Positions 17,418-26,277 of a stretch of 64,000 nucleotides of DNA are shown piece by piece. Each line of letters opens with the position of its first letter. Position 1 is the stretch's first letter. This DNA comes from Pelagimonas sp. (GTDB lineage: Bacteria; Pseudomonadota; Alphaproteobacteria; Rhodobacterales; Rhodobacteraceae): positions 1-64,000 of the forward strand of contig JAOARX010000001.1 of assembly GCA_025210345.1 (NCBI GenBank). The letters are read 5' to 3'. A program made the position numbers and the translations under genes. The notes under the pieces are model-generated. The model made no database searches. It saw only the letters and a program-made list of their open reading frames with translations, and had not been told where the DNA came from.

Positions 17418-18101
17418 TCAGTAAGCCTGTGCGTTATCAACATCAAAGTTATAGAGCTGACGGGCCGAGCCGTAGCGCTTGAACTCTTCGGGTTTGGCGT
17501 CGGAACCGGCACGCGCAAGCAGATCCTTGAGGATCTCGATATGCTCGGGGCGCATTTCTTTTTCGATGCAGTCGGCGCCGAGGCTCTTGACCGAACCGCG
17601 CACGAACAGGCGGGCCTCATAGAGCGAATCCCCCAGCGCATCGCCCGCGTCACCACAGACAACCAGGTTGCCCGCCTGCGCCATAAATGCGCTCATGTGG
17701 CCGATGTTGCCATGTACCACGATGTCGATCCCCTTCATGGAAATCCCGCACCGCGAGCTGGCGTTGCCCTTGATCACCAAGAGCCCACCATGACCGGTGG
17801 CGCCGGCATATTGGCTGGCGTCACCTTCGACGATCACCGTGCCGGACATCATGTTTTCCGCAACACCCGGACCAACCGAGCCTTTGACCTTTACGGTCGC
17901 CTGCTGGTTCATGCCCGCGCAGTAATAGCCGGTCGACCCATTGACGGTGACTTCGATCGGGGCGTTCAGACCGACGGCAATCGCATGGCTGCCCTTGGGG
18001 TTCACGATGTCCCATTCGGTCTGGGTGGTGTCTTCGCTCTGGGCGTGCAGGGCGGAATTCAGGCCACGCAGGCCGTCGGCTTCAAGATCATATGTCTGCA
18101 T
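17418..18101 (-). CDS. mgsB: N-methylglutamate synthase subunit B (GXGXG-domain protein)
   Basis: A 227-residue structural subunit corresponding to the C-terminal GXGXG beta-helix domain of glutamate synthase. The repeating Gly pattern is visible in VTVNGSTGYYCAGM, VKVKGSVGPGVAENMMSG and VIVEGDASQYAGATGHGG. The frame is open upstream to 18158; the ATG at 18099-18101 begins one base after the mgsA stop, and MQTYDLEADGLRGLN is a sensible start. It is co-transcribed with mgsA upstream and mgsC downstream. Confidence 0.92.
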   Translation of the reverse strand: MQTYDLEADGLRGLNSALHAQSEDTTQTEWDIVNPKGSHAIAVGLNAPIEVTVNGSTGYYCAGMNQQATVKVKGSVGPGVAENMMSGTVIVEGDASQYAGATGHGGLLVIKGNASSRCGISMKGIDIVVHGNIGHMSAFMAQAGNLVVCGDAGDALGDSLYEARLFVRGSVKSLGADCIEKEMRPEHIEILKDLLARAGSDAKPEEFKRYGSARQLYNFDVDNAQAY

Positions 18102-18102
18102 C

Positions 18103-19002
18103 TTAGTGGTTCCAGAAGTAAACGGTTGCGGGTTCGGGCTCCCAAACGCGGGCCTCATCGATACCGGGCAGATTCACCAGCGCGCGATATTCGCTGCCAA
18201 AGGCGACATACTGATCGGTTTCCGCCATCACGGCAGGCTTACAGGCAATCGGGTCACGCACGACGCCAAAGCCATCCTTGGTGCCCACCACAAAGGTAAA
18301 GAACCCGTCCAGATCATCCAGCGAGCTTTCAAGCGCCTCACCCAAAGACGCGCCTTCGCGCATTTTCCAGGTCAGATAGGCCGCGCCCACTTCGGTGTCG
18401 TTCATGGATTCGATCCGCACACCTTCGCGCTGCAATTTGCGGCGCAGCGAGTTGTGATTCGAAAGCGAGCCATTGTGCACAAGGCACTGGTCTGCACCGG
18501 TCGAAAATGGGTGCGCGCCCTCAGTGGTGACCGCGGATTCGGTGGCCATTCGGGTGTGACCGATGCCATGGGTGCCCCCCATCGACGAGATGTCGAAACG
18601 CGCCGCCACATCTTTGGGCAGGCCGACCTCTTTGTAGATTTCAATGGTGTCGCCATCGCTCATGACACGCATGCCGGGGCGCAATTCGCGCACGGCTGCG
18701 CGGGCTGCTTCGGCCTTGTCTGCGGGCAGGGTCATCACCGCGTGGGTGTCATTGCGCGCCATTGACACATCGGCGCCGATGGCTGCGCCCAGATCAGCCG
18801 CAAGAGTTTCAAGATCAGTATCCGCATTGTCTGATTGAACGGTCAGCTTTGCCTCACCGTCATTTGCGTCACCGCCGTAAATTGCAATCCCGGCACTGTC
18901 GGGCCCACGATCTGTCATCGTGATGAGCATGTCAGTCAGCATCGCGCCAAGCTGCGGCTCAAGTGCTTTGTCCTTCAGGAATAGTCCGACGATTCCGCAC
19001 AT
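18103..19002 (-). CDS. mgsA: N-methylglutamate synthase subunit A (class II glutamine amidotransferase)
   Basis: Equivalent to the N-terminal amidotransferase domain of glutamate synthase; in this complex it releases methylamine from gamma-glutamylmethylamide. The 299-residue protein begins MCGIVGLFLKD, exposing Cys2, the N-terminal nucleophile of class II amidotransferases. It has GTHGIGHTRMATESAVTTEGAHPF and VHNGSLSNHNSLRRKL as further family motifs. The ATG at 19002 follows CGGAG. A 151-base gap to the upstream 72-residue protein, with a strong hairpin in it, suggests mgsA may have its own promoter (TTGACT around 19100-19105 on the minus strand, -10 unclear). Confidence 0.92.
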   Translation of the reverse strand: MCGIVGLFLKDKALEPQLGAMLTDMLITMTDRGPDSAGIAIYGGDANDGEAKLTVQSDNADTDLETLAADLGAAIGADVSMARNDTHAVMTLPADKAEAARAAVRELRPGMRVMSDGDTIEIYKEVGLPKDVAARFDISSMGGTHGIGHTRMATESAVTTEGAHPFSTGADQCLVHNGSLSNHNSLRRKLQREGVRIESMNDTEVGAAYLTWKMREGASLGEALESSLDDLDGFFTFVVGTKDGFGVVRDPIACKPAVMAETDQYVAFGSEYRALVNLPGIDEARVWEPEPATVYFWNH

Positions 19003-19112
19003 TTTCTAGTTGCTCCGTATATTGATTCGGCTCTGAGGAAGTTGCGTTCACGCTAGCATCCGGCAGGCCGCCACTCAAACTAAAATGAAAATATATTTCC
19101 TGACAGTCAATA

Positions 19113-19139
19113 CCCCGGGCGCAGGAAAATCGCCCGGGG
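19113..19139 (-). terminator. Strong hairpin between the small membrane protein gene and mgsA
   Basis: CCCCGGGCG (19113-19121) and CGCCCGGGG (19131-19139) form a perfect nine-base stem with a nine-base loop, 14 bases after the stop of the 72-residue protein. There is no T-run, so it may be an RNA 3'-end stabiliser or a factor-dependent terminator that separates amt from mgs. Confidence 0.5.
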
Positions 19140-19153
19140 ATGGCATAAATCGG

Positions 19154-19372
19154 CTAGTACCGTTCTACGCTTTCCTGAATTTTGGCATGGTCGATGGCCT
19201 GCTTGCGTGCCTCTTCCAGGTGCTTGCCCTCGCGGACGTATTGAATGCGGTGCCACCCGATCCAAAAGGCCACGCCCAACACGACCATCAGGACTTCGGA
19301 CCCTTGGAACGGATAGACCGGCCCCACGTCGGCCAGATCAACGGCCCAGTTTTCATATCCAATCGTAGACAT
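19154..19372 (-). CDS. Small single-pass membrane protein beside Amt (72 aa)
   Basis: Function not recognised. The protein has one predicted membrane helix (about residues 26-43, SEVLMVVLGVAFWIGWHR) followed by a charged helix (about 45-72) rich in Glu, Lys and Arg. AGGAG precedes the ATG at 19372, and it starts 11 bases after the amt stop, so it is surely co-transcribed with amt. A role as accessory or assembly partner of the Amt channel is plausible from position and size but not shown. Confidence 0.7.
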   Translation of the reverse strand: MSTIGYENWAVDLADVGPVYPFQGSEVLMVVLGVAFWIGWHRIQYVREGKHLEEARKQAIDHAKIQESVERY

Positions 19373-19383
19373 GTCGTTGTCTC

Positions 19384-20754
19384 CTATTCTGCTGGTTTGA
19401 TGTTGTTTGCGAGATAGCGCTTGTCAGCGTCGATGATCTCGGCTTTGGCGTCCTCATAGGAATGGTGTTCCGCGTAATCGAGCCCCTGCAGCTCCACCTC
19501 TTGGGGGATGCGCAAAACGCCTGCGGCGGCCTGCATCTTGGCCAGCGCCCAACCGGGCAGGAAGCCCAGAACAAAGAACATGATCACCGCGCCGATGGTC
19601 TGACCCAGCGGGTTGATGGTGGCATAACCTTCGAATGGCGAAGACGGCGCGCCCCATAGCATGAAACCCGCAATGATCAGCCCGACCACACCGGAATAAC
19701 CATGCACAGCCACCGCACCCACCGCGTCATCCAGCTTGAACTTGCGTTCAACCCAGAAGTGCAGCTTGTACACGATCACCACGCCCACGGCGGCGATCAG
19801 CATGGCCTGAATCGGGTGGTACAGATCATTGCCCGCAGAGGCGGTGATCACCCCGGCCAGACCGCCCGAGAAGGTCCAAAAGGCATCCCCGCGCGAAACC
19901 ACATAAGCCGCCATCAGACCGCCGGACAGCGACATCAGAAAGTTGAAGGTGATCGCCGAAAGCGAGGTCGGCGCAAGATAGATATTCGTCGCTGTCCATG
20001 TGGTGCCCGTGATTTGGCCGTCGATGACTTCGGGTGAAATCATGGGCACGTTGCAGGCCGCATAGAACCCCCAGAACCCGGTGTAGATCAGGAAAATCCC
20101 GATGGTCAGCATCCATGGGTTATGGGGTGGAATATCGCGCGGTGTCCCGTCACGTTTGAATTTCCCGATGCGCGGCCCCAACACCATGATCACCCCCAGC
20201 GCATAGCCACCGGCGATGGCGTGAATCACACCAGAGGCATAGGCATCGTGATAGCCAAGATATTTGACCATCCACCCGCCATAGTGCCAGCCCCAGGCCG
20301 CGTCGATGATCCACCAGACCGAGCCGATCATGACAGCATGCACCCAAAGCGCCGACGAGCGAATGCGCTCGATCACGGATCCCGAAACGATCGAAGCCGC
20401 GGTCCAGCTGAACAACAAGAAGGCCGCCCAGAACACGCCAGTGATTCGATCACTCAGGTTGGTGCCCATGGTTTGCGACCAGGGCGTATTAGCGTCTCCG
20501 GCAGCGTCCAGCCCGCCAAAGAAGGGGAACATCGGGAAGGCCCAATAGATCCACCAGCCGAAAAAGAAAAACGTCACAGTGACCAACGGGATCACCATGA
20601 CGTTTTTCATCAGTGTGTGCATGTGGTTGCGTCGGCGGCTTGCGCCCACTTCGTACATGCAGAACCCCACATGAATAAGAAACATGAAGACGACCGTGAC
20701 CCAGTAGTAGAACTCGGTGAACACCGTCGTGATCGCATTAAGATTGCCATCCAT
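19384..20754 (-). CDS. amt: Ammonium / methylammonium transporter
   Basis: A 456-residue Amt/MEP/Rh-family membrane channel with about 11 membrane helices. Two pore histidines are recognisable, in GVIHAIAGGYALG and AVAVHGYSGVVGL, corresponding to the twin-His pair of AmtB. In-frame codons exist up to 20835; the ATG at 20754 follows GGGAGAG and gives the N-terminal MDGNLNAITTVFTEFYYW. Its place between dmmDABC and mgsABC-gmaS suggests import of methylamine or recapture of ammonium released by the pathway. Substrate preference cannot be read from the sequence. Confidence 0.9.
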   Translation of the reverse strand: MDGNLNAITTVFTEFYYWVTVVFMFLIHVGFCMYEVGASRRRNHMHTLMKNVMVIPLVTVTFFFFGWWIYWAFPMFPFFGGLDAAGDANTPWSQTMGTNLSDRITGVFWAAFLLFSWTAASIVSGSVIERIRSSALWVHAVMIGSVWWIIDAAWGWHYGGWMVKYLGYHDAYASGVIHAIAGGYALGVIMVLGPRIGKFKRDGTPRDIPPHNPWMLTIGIFLIYTGFWGFYAACNVPMISPEVIDGQITGTTWTATNIYLAPTSLSAITFNFLMSLSGGLMAAYVVSRGDAFWTFSGGLAGVITASAGNDLYHPIQAMLIAAVGVVIVYKLHFWVERKFKLDDAVGAVAVHGYSGVVGLIIAGFMLWGAPSSPFEGYATINPLGQTIGAVIMFFVLGFLPGWALAKMQAAAGVLRIPQEVELQGLDYAEHHSYEDAKAEIIDADKRYLANNIKPAE

Positions 20755-21058
20755 TACACTCTCCCTTTTATCGTTCACTTCACTTTCAGTAAATTTATTT
20801 TCTTTCAGCGGGCCGTAAATTTTCCCATGAGTCAATATTTTTGTATGTCAGGGGGCATTTCTGCGATCCTCAACCCATCTGGTTGAAATGGTGCCTTTTG
20901 GATGGGCGCGGGGATCGTCCCTTCTGAAGATAGCTTAAAAAATGCACTCACAGGAGAAGTTTATTTCCCATTAGGAAATCTATTTGCACGGAAGTGTTGA
21001 TTTTTGGATCAGTATCGGTCTGAATGTGGTCCAACAATGGATCAATAGGGAGAGAACA
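20755..21058. promoter_or_regulatory. Divergent control region between amt and dmmD
   Basis: This 304-base region drives amt to the left and the dmm operon to the right. It holds a clear dyad, ATTTCC (20963-20968) and GGAAAT (20974-20979), five bases apart, in front of dmmD. A GC-rich patch with GGATGGGCGCGGGG lies near 20898-20912. I looked for a sigma-54 box (TGGCAC-N5-TTGC) on both strands and did not find a convincing one. Ribosome sites are GGGAGAG before each gene. No gene or RNA was recognised in it. Confidence 0.5.
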
Positions 21059-22204
21059 ATGGCCATCATCTATCGGACTTCCGCACTTGCACAGCGCCAC
21101 AAAGAAATCGGCGGTGAGCTGGAAGATTGGAACGGTATGGGGACCGCGTGGTTCTATGACAGCTCGGATGAGCGCGCCAAAGCCGACTACGAAGCCGTCC
21201 GCACCAAGGCCGGTCTTATGGACGTGTCCGGCCTGAAAAAGGTTCACCTCAGCGGCCCCCACGCCGCTGCCGTGATCGACCGCGCAACCACCCGGAATGT
21301 CGACAAAATCATGCCGGGGCGCGCGGTTTATGCCTCGATGCTGGACGATCGCGGCCTGTTCATCGACGATTGTGTGATCTATCGCCTGTCAGTCAACAAC
21401 TGGCTGCTGGTCCACGGCACCGGAACCGGACACGAAAGCCTGGCCATGGCGGCCTATGGCAAGAACGTCACCATGCTGTTCGATGACGACCTGCACGATA
21501 TGTCGCTGCAAGGCCCCGTCGCGGTCGATTTCCTTGCAAAACACGTGCCGGGGATTCGCGATCTGGCCTATTTCGGCATCATGCAGACCAAGCTGTTTGG
21601 CAAACCTGTCATGATTTCACGCACGGGCTATACCGGGGAACGCGGGTATGAGATCTTCTGCGAAGGTCGCCACGCGATCGAGCTTTGGGACGCGATCCTC
21701 GAAGATGGCAAGGACATGGGCATTGTCCCGGTTCAGTTCTCGACCCTCGATCTTTTGCGCACCGAAAGCTATCTGCTGTTCTATCCCGGCGACAATTCGG
21801 AAACCTATCCCTTTGTTGATGCCGCATGTGGTGATTCGCTGTGGGAACTGGGGCTGGAGTTCACCGTTTCACCCGGCAAGACGGGCTTCCGTGGCGCGGA
21901 AAACCACTATGCCATGCAAGGCAAAGAGCGCTTTAAAATCTATGGTGTCCGTCTTGAAGGGACCACGCCCGCAAGCGAGGGTGCAACCCTGCTGAAAGAT
22001 GGCAAAGAGGTTGGCGTCGTCACCTTTGGCATGAATTCGGACCTGAACAGCCATAACGTTGGCATCGCCCGTATGCCTGCCGATTGTGCCGTCCCCGGCA
22101 CCGCAATGACCGTGCGCAACGAAGATGGCACTGAAATCGCCTGTGTCGCCGAAGAAATGCCCTTCTACGACAAAGACAAGGCCATCCGCACCGCGAAAGG
22201 CTGA
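21059..22204 (+). CDS. dmmD: DmmD, GcvT-type folate-binding protein of the dimethylamine operon
   Basis: A 381-residue aminomethyltransferase-family protein that probably captures formaldehyde from dimethylamine demethylation as 5,10-methylene-THF. It has the family motif ISRTGYTGERGYEIFCEGR near residues 183-201 and the FRGAENHYA lysine-less loop near 279. The frame is open from 20984, but the ATG at 21059 follows AGGGAGAG and gives MAIIYRTSALAQRHKEIG. It is the first gene of dmmDABC, with a 69-base gap to dmmA. Members can be confused with GcvT of the glycine cleavage system; the operon decides the call. Confidence 0.87.
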   Translation: MAIIYRTSALAQRHKEIGGELEDWNGMGTAWFYDSSDERAKADYEAVRTKAGLMDVSGLKKVHLSGPHAAAVIDRATTRNVDKIMPGRAVYASMLDDRGLFIDDCVIYRLSVNNWLLVHGTGTGHESLAMAAYGKNVTMLFDDDLHDMSLQGPVAVDFLAKHVPGIRDLAYFGIMQTKLFGKPVMISRTGYTGERGYEIFCEGRHAIELWDAILEDGKDMGIVPVQFSTLDLLRTESYLLFYPGDNSETYPFVDAACGDSLWELGLEFTVSPGKTGFRGAENHYAMQGKERFKIYGVRLEGTTPASEGATLLKDGKEVGVVTFGMNSDLNSHNVGIARMPADCAVPGTAMTVRNEDGTEIACVAEEMPFYDKDKAIRTAKG

Positions 22205-22273
22205 TCCAGAACCCCGTCGGGCGGTCCCATGACCGCCCGGCCGATTTGACACCCAGCAAGGGAGGTTCCGGGC

Positions 22274-22882
22274 ATGAGCACATTCAAATTTCCGGAAAGC
22301 ATTACGAGCCGCCCCACCTATGGCACGCTTGAACCGCGCAAGGGCAAAACACATCTGATGATTGCTGATGCGCAAGGGGCCGAAGCGCTGCTTGACCTCG
22401 CCGCTCAGGACGATGGGCTCATGGCGAAAAGCCATATCATCTTTATTCCCAAGGACACCGGCGAAACCTATGTGGACAAGCTCCGCAAGGCTGGCCCAGC
22501 CCAGCTATATGTTGGCCCAAGTTTCGCCGCGGCAACCCAACGTATCCGTCACGTCCTGGGCGAGGCGCATATGGGGTTGCAGGTTTATCTGGCAGGCACC
22601 GAGGGGCTGATCGGTCAGGCGATGAACGAAGCCACCGGCGCGGGCATCCCGCACACCGCCATTCAAACCGAACATCGCGGTTCCGTCGCCCGACGCATGC
22701 AATGCGTGCACTGCAAAGGCATCACCGAAGATGTGATGACCGATCCCTTTGTCTGCTCGCATTGCGGGCTGAACCTGTTTGTACGCGACCATTACTCGCG
22801 TCGTCTGGCGGCCTTTCAAGGTGTCTGCATTGACGCCGAAGACCCCGGAAATATTCCTGAATCCGTGGAGTTGTACAAATGA
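22274..22882 (+). CDS. dmmA: Dimethylamine monooxygenase subunit DmmA
   Basis: A 202-residue subunit of the dimethylamine monooxygenase. The N-terminal two thirds are an alpha/beta domain. The C-terminal part is a zinc-ribbon/rubredoxin-like domain with Cys pairs C144/C147 (CVHC) and C161/C164 (CSHC). GGGAGG precedes the ATG at 22274. Its stop overlaps the dmmB start by four bases (ATGA), which implies translational coupling and a fixed stoichiometry. The assignment rests on the zinc-ribbon layout and the dmmDABC gene order. Confidence 0.87.
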   Translation: MSTFKFPESITSRPTYGTLEPRKGKTHLMIADAQGAEALLDLAAQDDGLMAKSHIIFIPKDTGETYVDKLRKAGPAQLYVGPSFAAATQRIRHVLGEAHMGLQVYLAGTEGLIGQAMNEATGAGIPHTAIQTEHRGSVARRMQCVHCKGITEDVMTDPFVCSHCGLNLFVRDHYSRRLAAFQGVCIDAEDPGNIPESVELYK

Positions 22883-23865
22883 GCGCATCCCCCACCAAAG
22901 CCAAAGCAGGTGCTGAAAAACTTGACGTTGTCGTCAGCGCCGTTGTGCCCCTGAACGAGCTGGTCACCCGGTTCGAATTCAAGCGCACCGACGGTCAGGA
23001 TTTCCCGCCCTTCTCAGCGGGTGCGCATACTGTTGTCGAAATGAACGACGACGGTCGCACGCGGCTGAACCCCTATTCGCTGATGTCCGATCCCGCGGAC
23101 ACCACCACCTATGCCATTTCGGTGCGCCGGGATGACGAAGGGCGCGGGGGCTCTTTGTTCATGCACAAAAACGTGTCCGAGGGCGATCCCATGGTGATCA
23201 CCTATCCGGTCAATCTGTTCGCGCTTGATCTGCGCGCGCGCAAACACATCTTTTTCGCCGGCGGCATCGGCATCACGCCTTTCATGGCGATGATCGAACA
23301 GTTGGAGCGGTCAAACGGCCATTGGGAACTGCACTACGCCGCCCGGTCGCCGGAACTGGCCAGTTACGCAACTGACCTAAGCACCAAGCACCCCGCCAAT
23401 GTCCATGTCTATCATGACAGCGCAGGCGAGACGATTGATCTGGAAAACCTTCTGGATGGGCAGCCGCTTGGCACCCACGCCTATGTCTGTGGCCCCGCCG
23501 GGATGATCCAATGGATCCACGACACCGCCGCAGAACTTGGCTGGCCCCAGGATAACGTCCATTCCGAAGAATTCCTTGCCCCGCAGCCCGGCAAACCGTT
23601 CCAGGTGCGCCTGTGCAAATCCGACATCACCATTGATGTGGGCGAAAACGAAAGCCTGCTGGAAGCCATGGAACGCTGCGGTGTCGATGCCCCCTTTCTG
23701 TGCCGTGGCGGGGCCTGTGGCCAATGCGAAACCGATGTGATCGAAAGCGACGGGGAATTCATCCACCGCGATCACTGGCTTGAGGACGAAGACCATGCCT
23801 CGGGTAAGAAAATCATGCCCTGCGTCAGCCGTTTTCTAGGTAAATCGCTGGTGCTGGACCGCTAA
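22879..23865 (+). CDS. dmmB: Dimethylamine monooxygenase reductase subunit DmmB
   Basis: A 328-residue electron-transfer protein of the phthalate-dioxygenase-reductase type. It has an N-terminal flavin domain (RLNPYSLMSDP motif), an NAD(P)H domain (FFAGGIGITPFMAMIEQL), and a C-terminal plant-type 2Fe-2S ferredoxin domain with C275, C280, C283 and C315 as cluster ligands. It would pass electrons from NAD(P)H to the DmmC oxygenase. It overlaps dmmA by 4 bases and is followed 12 bases later by dmmC. Confidence 0.92.
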   Translation: MSASPTKAKAGAEKLDVVVSAVVPLNELVTRFEFKRTDGQDFPPFSAGAHTVVEMNDDGRTRLNPYSLMSDPADTTTYAISVRRDDEGRGGSLFMHKNVSEGDPMVITYPVNLFALDLRARKHIFFAGGIGITPFMAMIEQLERSNGHWELHYAARSPELASYATDLSTKHPANVHVYHDSAGETIDLENLLDGQPLGTHAYVCGPAGMIQWIHDTAAELGWPQDNVHSEEFLAPQPGKPFQVRLCKSDITIDVGENESLLEAMERCGVDAPFLCRGGACGQCETDVIESDGEFIHRDHWLEDEDHASGKKIMPCVSRFLGKSLVLDR

Positions 23866-23877
23866 GGAGAGAGGCTC

Positions 23878-24945
23878 ATGACCATTCAATTCAACGAAGA
23901 AACCTTCCGCGACGATTACTCTTTCCGTAATTCGGATTGGGCGATCAAACGCTTTCCGTTCCCGTTCCACGAAGACAGCTATATGTATTCGGTCAACATG
24001 GAACAGCACCGTGGCGGGCCCAAGGGCTCGGTCTATGAAAAACGGTTCGATGTGGACGAACATTACGTCTCGGAAATGAAGGACCGCGCCAAGGTGCTGG
24101 CCGAAGATCCGCTGCGCTGCCAGTCCCTGCCGCATATGACGCTGGCCGGGTGGGACACGCTGGAACTGATCATGGTGTCCAAATCCGAGGATTACCCGGA
24201 TCTGTTTGAACTGCATCGGGACGGCAATCAGTGGCACTGGATCAACAAGCCCATGGGCATTGATCACAAGTTCACCTTTCTTGATGAAACCACCCTGCCC
24301 TGTGGCCCGCTGGAATATATCACCCGTCAGGCCCAAGGCGATTATGCCGTGCTGGATCAGCGCGATGACATGCTGTGGATGGACGCAGGCATGGTGACCA
24401 CCCAGGCGGATTGGTCGCTGGATTTCGACATCGGCATGAACTTTTTCGAATGGCACGCCCCGGTGCCCATGGCCCATGAGATGGGTATCTTCAAACGCGC
24501 GCTGAAGTTCTTGCTGAACATTCAGCAAGGGGCCCCCGCACGGCGTTTGAACTGGACCATGACGGTGAACCCGCTGCTGGATACCAGCCCGGAAAACTAT
24601 CACAAATGGGGCATCCAAAAGACCCAGCTGACCCCGGAAAATATCGGCTCGAAACAGCACCTGCGGGTTGAGTTGCAAACGTTCTATCGCCTGCCGCGTT
24701 CGAACGCCCTGCTGTTCCCGATCCGTTGCTATCTGTGTTCGTTCCAGGACCTGATGACCATGCCCAAATGGGGCCGCCGCCTGCATCGCGTGATCCGCGA
24801 CCTGCCCGAAGAACTGGCGACCTATAAGGGCTTTATCGACAACCGTCCGATGATGCTGGACTATCTCAGCCAGTTCGACGACGGCCTGCCCACTTCGCCG
24901 GGCATCTGGCCTGATCAGGAAACCGAGCCGCCCTTGCAGAAATAA
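23878..24945 (+). CDS. dmmC: Dimethylamine monooxygenase catalytic subunit DmmC (haem-dependent oxidative N-demethylase family, DUF3445)
   Basis: The oxygenase component that oxidises dimethylamine to methylamine and formaldehyde. The 355-residue soluble protein matches the DUF3445 haem-dependent N-demethylase family in length and in recognisable segments such as WHWINKPMGIDHKF and MNFFEWHAPVPMAHEMGIFK, then LRVELQTFYRLPRSNALLFP. A GGAGAG ribosome site lies before the ATG at 23878. It is the last gene of the operon and is followed 15 bases later by a strong terminator. Haem ligation is known for the family; I cannot point to the axial ligand from sequence alone. Confidence 0.88.
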   Translation: MTIQFNEETFRDDYSFRNSDWAIKRFPFPFHEDSYMYSVNMEQHRGGPKGSVYEKRFDVDEHYVSEMKDRAKVLAEDPLRCQSLPHMTLAGWDTLELIMVSKSEDYPDLFELHRDGNQWHWINKPMGIDHKFTFLDETTLPCGPLEYITRQAQGDYAVLDQRDDMLWMDAGMVTTQADWSLDFDIGMNFFEWHAPVPMAHEMGIFKRALKFLLNIQQGAPARRLNWTMTVNPLLDTSPENYHKWGIQKTQLTPENIGSKQHLRVELQTFYRLPRSNALLFPIRCYLCSFQDLMTMPKWGRRLHRVIRDLPEELATYKGFIDNRPMMLDYLSQFDDGLPTSPGIWPDQETEPPLQK

Positions 24946-24960
24946 ACCGCCACGCGCAAG

Positions 24961-24992
24961 AAACAGCCCTTCTCAAAGAGGGCTGTTTTTCT
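24961..24992 (+). terminator. Intrinsic terminator of the dmmDABC operon
   Basis: AAACAGCCCT (24961-24970) and AGGGCTGTTT (24979-24988) form a ten-base perfect stem with an eight-base loop, followed by TTTCTTT. This is a textbook rho-independent terminator 15 bases past the dmmC stop. Confidence 0.93.
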
Positions 24993-25052
24993 TTGGGGAT
25001 GGACGATCCCCCTATGAACACCGGGCAATCGTTGGTTGCTTGGCCACCAATG

Positions 25053-26165
25053 TCACCGCGCAAAATCCGCGAGAGGAGTCATGGGATCCCAAAGGGCCGT
25101 CCACGGCACGCTTACTCTCTCGTCCATCTTGAAATCACCTGTTGCGTATTGGCCAAAGGAGCCGTCATTTGGCACATAGGCATCATTCCAAAGCGATACT
25201 GTGAACCACTGTGTCATCGGATCCCGATGGCCCAGGGGCAGACCAAGTTCGCGGTTCAAGGCAATCTTGCTCATGGACACTTTGCAGAACCGTTCATTGA
25301 CATGTGGCGCCGGATAACCTCGGACAACAAAGTTCAGCTCATAATCCGTCGACCAACTCCAGGTGCGGTCTTTTAATAAGATCGGCCTGCCGGTTCCATC
25401 ATCACCTGTATCCTGAAACCCCCTGAAGCTGTCCGTCAGATCCGCCAATCCGGACAGGTGATCGCCGGTCATGACCAATGCGGTTTCGCAAACGTTTCGG
25501 ATTCCGCGCCATGTGATTTCCGGTATCGGCACATGGCGCACAGCCACCTCGGCAAGGCTTGCCTTACCGATCGTGTCAATTTCATACATGCTGTCAGGCG
25601 GCGTCGCCAGGGTGCGCGCGTAGAGAAAATCGGACATACCGCGGGCGGCGTGTTCTTTCATGCGCGACATCACGAAAAGCTGCGCCGCCCCCTGCACGGC
25701 CGTGTCATAGGCCGCCTTTACCGTTTCGGGCGCATAGTTCTGGCTGTCTGGCAGCGCCAGAGTTGGCGCATGAAAACCCAAACGGGCCCCCGCGTCGATA
25801 GATGCGAATTTACCTCGAATGGCACCGGTGCCAACCACCCGCGAACCACCTTGAAAGGCAAGCGCACAAGCAGAAAAGCACAAATGGCCATTGCGCACCC
25901 GTGTCTCGATCGAATCCTTGTCCCAAATCGCATAGAACATCGCGATGCCTTCGATATAGCTGCCACCGGGGCTATCGAGGCAGAGGGTCACCCCCTCAGA
26001 CGAGGGTTGAATGACCGAGCGGATTTTCCGGGCGTCCCCTCTTTCGACGACACCCGTGAAACCATAGTCGCAGCCCGGAATATCAGGTGTGGCACGAAGA
26101 TCGCCGGCGGAGGCCATGGACGTCTGAAGGAAAATCGAAAGCCCAAATGCCAAAACGCGGTTCAT
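25053..26165 (-). CDS. Secreted ClpP/crotonase-like protein (COG3904-type)
   Basis: A 370-residue periplasmic protein of unknown role. Residues 1-20 look like a signal peptide (MNRVLAFGLSIFLQTSMASA). The region around residues 55-120 has the ClpP-like motifs CLDSPGGSYIEGIAMF and LCFSACALAFQGGSRVV, where the Ser in FSAC takes the position of the catalytic serine of periplasmic ClpP-fold peptidases. The C-terminal 150 residues match nothing I recognise. The ATG at 26165 has AGGAA upstream; a GTG one codon earlier is less likely. It lies between dmmC (convergent) and a cupin regulator (same strand, upstream). Substrate unknown; proteolysis is a family-based guess. Confidence 0.72.
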   Translation of the reverse strand: MNRVLAFGLSIFLQTSMASAGDLRATPDIPGCDYGFTGVVERGDARKIRSVIQPSSEGVTLCLDSPGGSYIEGIAMFYAIWDKDSIETRVRNGHLCFSACALAFQGGSRVVGTGAIRGKFASIDAGARLGFHAPTLALPDSQNYAPETVKAAYDTAVQGAAQLFVMSRMKEHAARGMSDFLYARTLATPPDSMYEIDTIGKASLAEVAVRHVPIPEITWRGIRNVCETALVMTGDHLSGLADLTDSFRGFQDTGDDGTGRPILLKDRTWSWSTDYELNFVVRGYPAPHVNERFCKVSMSKIALNRELGLPLGHRDPMTQWFTVSLWNDAYVPNDGSFGQYATGDFKMDERVSVPWTALWDPMTPLADFAR

Positions 26166-26277
26166 CACAAAATTCCTAAAATTTCAATATATTATGAGTA
26201 TGCCATTGCGCAAAGCCGCGCATGTCATCAGCTTTGTGATGCAGGATCAGACCGCAGGCGTTTGCGGCAATGAAAGC

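Noticed and set aside
20755-21058. Sigma-54 promoter or NtrC site upstream of amt or dmmD
   Set aside because: A GCAC-GGAA-GTGT patch near 20985 vaguely resembles an NtrC site, but spacing is wrong and no TGGCAC-N5-TTGC box was found.
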